The position numbers were made by a program, and so were the translations under genes. A stretch of DNA of 28,502 nt from UBA11524 sp963617205 (GTDB lineage Bacteria; Bacillota; Clostridia; Christensenellales; Aristaeellaceae): NCBI GenBank assembly GCA_963617205.1, contig CAVEOA010000026.1:1-28502 (forward strand), written 5' to 3'. How positions within the stretch are numbered: the first letter of the stretch is position 1; each line of letters opens with the position of its first letter. This document shows, piece by piece, positions 24,042 to 28,502 of this stretch. The notes below the pieces were generated by a model that was not told the origin of the DNA, did no database searches, and was given only the letters and a program-made list of their open reading frames with translations.

Positions 24042-25562
24042 TTATTCACCCAGCAGAGGGGTAATCAGCGACACGAGCTTTTCATACGTGACCGAACCGA
24101 CCTTATTATACACAACCTTGCCGTCTGCATCGACAATGACCGTCATGGGCAGCTGCGTTGAGCCGCCGAGCGACTTGATGACATCGCCCGTTGCATCCAG
24201 CGCGAACGGCAAATCAAGCTTTTCCTCATCGAGGAACTCCTCGACGTTGTCGGTCACAAGGCTTGAATGAATGGCGACAATCGCAATCCGGTCGCCGTAA
24301 GCGGAGTAGAGCTGTGCGAAATACGGCAGCTCCGCCACGCAGGGCGTGCACCATGTCGCCCAGAAGTTGATGACGGCGACCTTGCCCTTCTGCGCGGACA
24401 GCGTGAAATCGCCGCCATCGCCGTACAGCGGCACGGTGAAATCGGGGCACTTCATGCCGACCTCATAGCCGACGGGCGTATCATCCTCGGCAGGCGCTTC
24501 GGTTGCTTCAGGCGCTGACGTTTCGCTGGCAACCGTTTCCGTGACGGTCGCTTCGGGAGCTGCCGCCACCTCGTCATGATTGACATACCACATGACCGCC
24601 GCGAGCAGCACAATCGCCGCTGCCCATGCCGCCATGACGCGGATGCGGTTTGACTTTTTCGGCGCTTCGTCCGGTTTGCGTACTTCGTTCTCTTTCAAGG
24701 TAATCCTCCCCAGCTTCATGCTGATTGCGTTTGTCGGGCAGACGTCCATGCAGGACGCGCAGTGGATGCACTCATGGTCGCCTACGTGCCGGATATCCAT
24801 CTTGCAGTGCGCGACGCAGCGTCCGCAGTTCGTGCATTTGGTCCTGTCAACCTTCACGCCGAGCACCGAAATCCGCGCGAACAGCCCGTAAATCGCGCCG
24901 AGCGGACACAGGAAGCGGCAGAACGCACGATACACGAACACGCACGACAGCAGGATGACGACCATGATGACGAACTTGCGCGTAAAGAGGATGTTCAGGA
25001 TGGAGAGCTTCTCCGCATTGACCGGATTGGACAGCAGACCCATCGCACCCTCGAACGTGCCGGCAGGGCAGATGTACTTGCAGAAGGCCGGCACCGGATA
25101 TTGCTGAATGGAGTACGCCAGCGGAATGATGACCACGAACACGGCAAGGACGACGTACTTGAGGTACGAGAGCGCGTGCGTGAAGCGGTTTTTCCTGAGC
25201 TTGGGCGTCGGAATCTTGTAGAACAGCTCCTGAATCAGCCCGAGCGGACAAATCCAGCCGCAAATTGTGCGCCCGAGCAGCAGCCCGTAGAGCATGAGGA
25301 TGCCGAAGACGTAGTACGGCGCACGTTTGCCGGAGGATGCCAGCGCGTTTTGCAGCGCTCCCAGCGGACAGGCCCCGATGGCGCCCGGACAGGAGTAGCA
25401 GTTGAAGCCCGGCACGCAGATGTTCTTCGTGCTGCCGGTGTAGATGTCGCCCTTGATGAAGCCCTTCACGTAGGCGTTGTAGAGCAGCGCGGCATAGACC
25501 TGAATCAGCCGCCGTGTGGTGGGTTTATGCGCACTCCACCATGATGCAAATTTCTTAGCCAA
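24042..25562 (-). CDS. Membrane polyferredoxin (NapH-like) fused to TlpA-type thioredoxin domain
   Basis: A 506-residue fusion likely to carry electrons from cytosolic carriers across the membrane to an extracytoplasmic dithiol. The N-terminal half has several membrane segments with cysteine motifs CGWICPLG (101-108), CKYICPAG (161-168) and CRFLCPLG (215-222), as in NapH/CcoG-type proteins. Two 4Fe-4S clusters follow: C243xxC246xxC249xxxC253 and C265xxC268xxC271xxxC275. A membrane helix (about 308-326) and an Ala/Glu/Thr/Pro linker (333-363) lead to a TlpA-like domain with active site WCTPC (404-408). The start is TTG at 25562, eight bases into the end of the upstream gene (TTGGCTAA overlap), with GGAG ahead. 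Physiological substrate unknown. Confidence 0.85.
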   Translation of the reverse strand: MAKKFASWWSAHKPTTRRLIQVYAALLYNAYVKGFIKGDIYTGSTKNICVPGFNCYSCPGAIGACPLGALQNALASSGKRAPYYVFGILMLYGLLLGRTICGWICPLGLIQELFYKIPTPKLRKNRFTHALSYLKYVVLAVFVVIIPLAYSIQQYPVPAFCKYICPAGTFEGAMGLLSNPVNAEKLSILNILFTRKFVIMVVILLSCVFVYRAFCRFLCPLGAIYGLFARISVLGVKVDRTKCTNCGRCVAHCKMDIRHVGDHECIHCASCMDVCPTNAISMKLGRITLKENEVRKPDEAPKKSNRIRVMAAWAAAIVLLAAVMWYVNHDEVAAAPEATVTETVASETSAPEATEAPAEDDTPVGYEVGMKCPDFTVPLYGDGGDFTLSAQKGKVAVINFWATWCTPCVAELPYFAQLYSAYGDRIAIVAIHSSLVTDNVEEFLDEEKLDLPFALDATGDVIKSLGGSTQLPMTVIVDADGKVVYNKVGSVTYEKLVSLITPLLGE

Positions 25563-26361
25563 GGCCGATACACTCCGTACAAATATTAATTGCCTTTACC
25601 AGCACATCGAACATGCCGCCGTTGCGAATGCCCAGCACGATGAGCGCGACCGCGCCGCAGAACACGGCGATGCGGACAGCGGTGCGGAGGATGTGCGGCT
25701 TTTCCGATGGCTTCGCGGGCGTTTTCTTCGGCGCGGTCTTGCGCAGGACGACCTCCTGCTGCAAAAGGCGGCTGTCGATTTCCTCCGCAAGCATCAGCAC
25801 GACGAACGCGACGCCAATCCACGGGAAAACCGAAACTGCCATCTGATGGATGACAGGCTCCAGATAGCGCGAGGCGAAGCTGTCCCAGATGCTGTATCCG
25901 TCTGCACTGAACAGGCTGTCGAGATTGAACAGGAAGCGTCCTGCCATCACCGCGCAGATGAAGCACAGCACGCCTGCGATTGTCCAGACAAGGCGATGAG
26001 TTCGCTGCACACGGCGGATTTCATCCGTTTCATCCGTGCGCGCGCGGAGAATCGCCAGCTGATTGCGAACGGGCGCGGTCAGCTTTTCCTTCTGCTGCGG
26101 CTTCCCGAGGACAATCGTCAGCAGGAGCAGCGCCAGCCACAGATAGAAGCTCCACGCAATTTGCTGAAAACGCGCCGCGACAATTTCCACGCTGTAGATA
26201 TCGTGAATCAGCAGTCCATCCGCATCGAGGTTATCCGGCGAAATGCCATCAAGATAAATGCTGACGCACTGCACAATCAGCAGCACTGCCAGCAGCACTG
26301 ACGCGGCGCTCAGCAGCCATTCGCACAGATGACGGGCGCGCGTTTTCCCTGTTGCTTCCAT
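25555..26361 (-). CDS. Membrane protein with CD1871A-like CxxC C-terminus
   Basis: A 268-residue protein with five probable membrane helices (about 15-37, 69-86, 124-146, 174-192, 228-247). The last helix and tail, GIRNGGMFDVLVKAINICTECIGLG, resemble the short clostridial CD1871A-type CXXC proteins, which normally stand alone at about 50 residues; C261 and C264 form the motif. The rest matches nothing I recognise. It precedes the polyferredoxin-thioredoxin gene and overlaps it by eight bases, so a joint complex is likely. The ATG at 26361 has GGGAGGA ten bases upstream; an ATG six codons earlier overlaps that site and is less likely. A Lys/Pro-rich loop (208-224) joins helices four and five. 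Confidence 0.78.
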   Translation of the reverse strand: MEATGKTRARHLCEWLLSAASVLLAVLLIVQCVSIYLDGISPDNLDADGLLIHDIYSVEIVAARFQQIAWSFYLWLALLLLTIVLGKPQQKEKLTAPVRNQLAILRARTDETDEIRRVQRTHRLVWTIAGVLCFICAVMAGRFLFNLDSLFSADGYSIWDSFASRYLEPVIHQMAVSVFPWIGVAFVVLMLAEEIDSRLLQQEVVLRKTAPKKTPAKPSEKPHILRTAVRIAVFCGAVALIVLGIRNGGMFDVLVKAINICTECIGLG

Positions 26362-26402
26362 GTCGGGAAGTCCTCCCATGATGACGTTGTGAATCCTGAT
26401 TC

Positions 26403-26431
26403 ATTATACAGCAATGAAAGAAGGCTGTCAA
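26403..26431 (-). promoter_or_regulatory. Predicted promoter of the membrane redox operon
   Basis: On the minus strand: TTGACA (26431-26426), 17-base spacer, TATAAT (26408-26403). Both boxes are perfect matches to the sigma-A consensus. Confidence 0.82.
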
Positions 26432-26514
26432 CCGAACGCGGCAGGCCTCGGGTGGTCATGGCTTTTGTTGCAGCAGTCAATGTCGCTTTAAGAGGAAAAA
26501 TCGTCCAAAAGTTT

Positions 26515-26800
26515 CATTACAATTCAACGCACATGGGAGTGTATCCGAAGGGGTCAAGAAAGAATCAGACGAAGTCTGCGACCGGAAAGCCCCCTTGAAC
26601 AGTTTGCCCAAGCTTAACCATGAAAATGAAATCAAGTATGCCCGAAGGGGTTAAGGGGGCGAGCGGAAAGCCCCCTTGATTAGCAACACAACAAGCCGAT
26701 TTTGCAAATGAAACCAAATGCATACTTGCTTTGCTTTTGTGCACTTTGGGGGCTATAGAACAGGCGAAGCCTGCGGTCGCCCCTGTACCCTTCGCAGACG
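26515..26800. repeat. Hairpin-repeat array VII
   Basis: Three units: a reverse composite near 26535-26600 with a CAGACGAAGTCTG mini-hairpin ahead of CGACCGGAAAGCCCCC; a reverse element near 26641-26680 (GGGGGCGAGCGGAAAGCCCC); and a forward composite near 26745-26795 with GGGGGCTATAGAACAGGCGA and CCCCTGTACCCTTCGCAG. Flank words ACATGGGAGTGTATCCGAAG and AATGAAATCAAGTATGCCCG match other arrays. It lies between the redox operon promoter and the gap terminator; no gene is seen. Confidence 0.85.
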
Positions 26801-26823
26801 CATGGGATTATGCATGAAAGCAT

Positions 26824-26867
26824 CAAAAAAGCCTGCTTCCTTTCAGAACCTTGAAGGGAAGCAGGCT
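26824..26867 (-). terminator. Intrinsic terminator of gap
   Basis: On the minus strand a 16-bp stem (arm AGCCTGCTTCCCTTCA, one G-U) closes a six-base loop and runs into seven T's. It begins 17 bases past the gap stop. Confidence 0.9.
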
Positions 26868-26883
26868 CTTATTATGCAACCAA

Positions 26884-27915
26884 TTACTTCAGCTCAGCGA
26901 AGTACTTGATGGTGCGGACCATCTGGCTGGTGTAGGAGTTCTCGTTGTCGTACCAGGACACGACCTGCACCTGATAGGTGTCGTCGTCGATCTTGGCGAC
27001 CATGGTCTGGGTGGCATCGAACAGGGAGCCGTAGCGCATGCCGATGACGTCAGAGGAGACGATCGGCTCGGTGTTGTAGCCGAAGGACTCGGAGGACTGC
27101 GCCTTCATGGCGGCGTTCACGGAGTCGACGGTCACGTCAGCACCCTTGACAACAGCCACGAGGATGGTGGTGGAGCCGGTGCAGACCGGGACGCGCTGTG
27201 CGGAGCCGATCAGCTTCTTGTTCAGCTCGGGGATGACCAGGCCGATTGCCTTCGCAGCACCGGTGGAGTTCGGAACGATGTTCTGAGCGCCGGCGCGGGC
27301 ACGACGGAGGTCGCCCTTGCGATGCGGGCCGTCAAGGATCATCTGGTCGCCGGTGTAAGCATGAACGGTGGTCATGATGCCGGAAACGATCGGATACTTG
27401 TCGTTCAGAGCCTTGGCCATGGGCGCGAGGCAGTTGGTGGTGCAGGACGCAGCGGAGATGATCTGGTCATCAGCCGTCAGGGTTTCGTTGTTGACGTTGT
27501 AGACGATGGTCTTCAGGTCATTGCCAGCGGGGGCAGAGATGACGACCTTCTTCGCGCCGGCGGTGATGTGCGCCATGGACTTTTCCTTGGAGCAGTAGAA
27601 GCCGGTGCACTCGAGCACAACATCCACGCCCAGCTTGCCCCAGGGAGCATCCGCAGCGTTCTTCTCGGCATAGATCTTGATTTCCTTGCCGTCGACGATG
27701 ATGGAGTCCTCGGTGGATTCCACAGTGTGCAGGTTTTCACCGATGTGGCCGCAGTACGCGCCCTGAGCGGTGTCATACTTGAGCAGGTGAGCCAGCATCG
27801 CGGGAGAGGTCAGGTCGTTGATGGCAACAACTTCGTAGCCCTCAGCGCCAAACATCTGACGGAAAGCCAGACGGCCAATACGGCCGAAGCCATTGATTGC
27901 AACTTTTACAGCCAT
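26884..27915 (-). CDS. gap: Glyceraldehyde-3-phosphate dehydrogenase (NAD-dependent)
   Basis: Glycolytic enzyme that oxidises glyceraldehyde 3-phosphate to 1,3-bisphosphoglycerate. The 343 residues show the NAD-binding start VAINGFGRIGRLAFRQM (5-21) with D34 in AINDL, which favours NAD over NADP. The catalytic cysteine is C158 in SAASCTTNCLAPM, and the downstream VHAYTGDQ holds the partner histidine. The C-terminal WYDNENSYTSQMVR is standard. AAGGAGG lies about eight bases before the ATG. It is monocistronic, between its own promoter and a strong terminator, not in a pgk-tpi operon. Confidence 0.97.
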   Translation of the reverse strand: MAVKVAINGFGRIGRLAFRQMFGAEGYEVVAINDLTSPAMLAHLLKYDTAQGAYCGHIGENLHTVESTEDSIIVDGKEIKIYAEKNAADAPWGKLGVDVVLECTGFYCSKEKSMAHITAGAKKVVISAPAGNDLKTIVYNVNNETLTADDQIISAASCTTNCLAPMAKALNDKYPIVSGIMTTVHAYTGDQMILDGPHRKGDLRRARAGAQNIVPNSTGAAKAIGLVIPELNKKLIGSAQRVPVCTGSTTILVAVVKGADVTVDSVNAAMKAQSSESFGYNTEPIVSSDVIGMRYGSLFDATQTMVAKIDDDTYQVQVVSWYDNENSYTSQMVRTIKYFAELK

Positions 27916-27966
27916 TGGAAGATACCTCCTTCAGTCATTCAAACCGGGTTTTTATTCCCATCTCAT

Positions 27967-27995
27967 ATTCTACCTAATTTCGTTCCATTTTGCAA
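27967..27995 (-). promoter_or_regulatory. Predicted promoter of gap
   Basis: On the minus strand: TTGCAA (27995-27990), 17-base spacer, TAGAAT (27972-27967). The leader to the ATG is about 45 bases, with no operator I recognise. Confidence 0.7.
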
Positions 27996-28084
27996 GGGGT
28001 TGCAAAGGATTTCCGTTGATTTTGACACTATTTTCACAGTTCGGTGTTTATGGGAGGGCTTTGGCAGGATGTTTCATTTCATTT

Positions 28085-28502
28085 TCCTGGTTGAGTTGTA
28101 GCAAGCTATCAAGGGGGCTTTCCGGTCGCGGACTTCGTCCGATTTCTTTCTTGACCCCTTCGGGCATACTTGATTTCTTTTCCATGGTTAAGCTTGGGCA
28201 AACGATATAATAAGCCGCATTATCCAACCACTATGGCAATGAAGATTGCATGCCCGAAGGTTTCCAAAGGGCGATCGGAAAGCCCTTTGGTCGCTCCGCA
28301 GAGCGAAAACTGTTGGCAACATACTTGGTTTCATTTTCATGGTTGAGTTGTGGCAAGCTAATCAAGGGGGCTTTCCGTTCGCGGACTTCGTCCGATTTCT
28401 TTCTTGACCCCTTCGGCAGCATACTTGATTTCATTTTCATGGTTGAGTTGTGGCAAACTGTTCAAGGGGGCTTTCCGGTCGCCCCCTTGACCCCTTCGGC
28501 AG
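28085..28502. repeat. Hairpin-repeat array VIII, running off the right edge
   Basis: Forward units near 28105, 28360 and 28460. The first two switch after GGTCGC or GTTCGC into GGACTTCGTCCGATTTCTTT before TTGACCCCTTCGG; the third is a plain TCAAGGGGGC/GCCCCCTTGA hairpin. One reverse unit near 28254-28290 has stem CCAAAGGGC/GCCCTTTGG and is followed by TCGCTCCGCAGAGCGA. Linkers repeat TTTCATTTTCATGGTTGAG and TTGTGGCAA. Between 28000 and 28085 I see nothing else. No gene is seen. Confidence 0.85.

Overview
The window looks like chromosomal DNA of a fairly GC-rich member of Bacillota, class Clostridia, probably a gut-type Oscillospirales or Christensenellales relative. The grounds are a T-box leader on leuS, a CtsR-type operator on clpB, a copper operator of the CsoR kind on copZ, strong Shine-Dalgarno sites, sigma-A promoters and the clostridial protein set. 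I cannot name the genus from sequence alone.

Layout. The left edge holds the 3' end of an integrase-core transposase (3-134), then rlmD (248-1636, +) and a two-copy GC-hairpin repeat (1831-2254). A three-gene minus-strand operon follows: TtcA-like thiolase, nitroreductase, M16C peptidase (6605 down to 2255). A two-gene plus-strand cassette (7618-8750) pairs a small nucleotidyltransferase-like protein with an HTH/S24-like regulator through an ATGA overlap. Minus-strand ftsY-trmH (11039-9387), mnmG (13520-11649) and a GNAT gene (14850-14368) come next. gluQ lies on + (14987-15904). copZ (-) and leuS (+) diverge from back-to-back promoters at 16857-16962. The remainder is on the minus strand: azlC-azlD, clpB, a membrane redox pair (26361-24042) and gap.

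The core genes are mostly translation and RNA modification (rlmD, ttcA-like, trmH-like, mnmG, gluQ, leuS), membrane targeting (ftsY) and protein quality control (clpB, M16C peptidase). Regulation is readable in several places: copper control of copZ, tRNA-Leu sensing on leuS, heat-shock control of clpB.

The most unusual feature is between the genes. Roughly 4 kb, spread over eight intergenic intervals, consists of about 45 copies of a mosaic hairpin element. Its loop is nearly constant (TTTCCGGTC or TTTGCGGTC between C and G), its stems vary with both arms changing together, and it has a conserved CCCCTTCGG tail and a conserved A/T-rich flank. Some copies have the closing arm replaced by small nested hairpins. 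Copies form tandem arrays with periods of about 80, 90 and 162 bp, and two ~395-bp composite copies lie as direct repeats on either side of mnmG. No protein or RNA gene explains them. A second point of interest is the membrane redox pair: a polyferredoxin fused to an extracytoplasmic TlpA-like thioredoxin domain, preceded by a membrane protein ending in a CD1871A-like CxxC tail.
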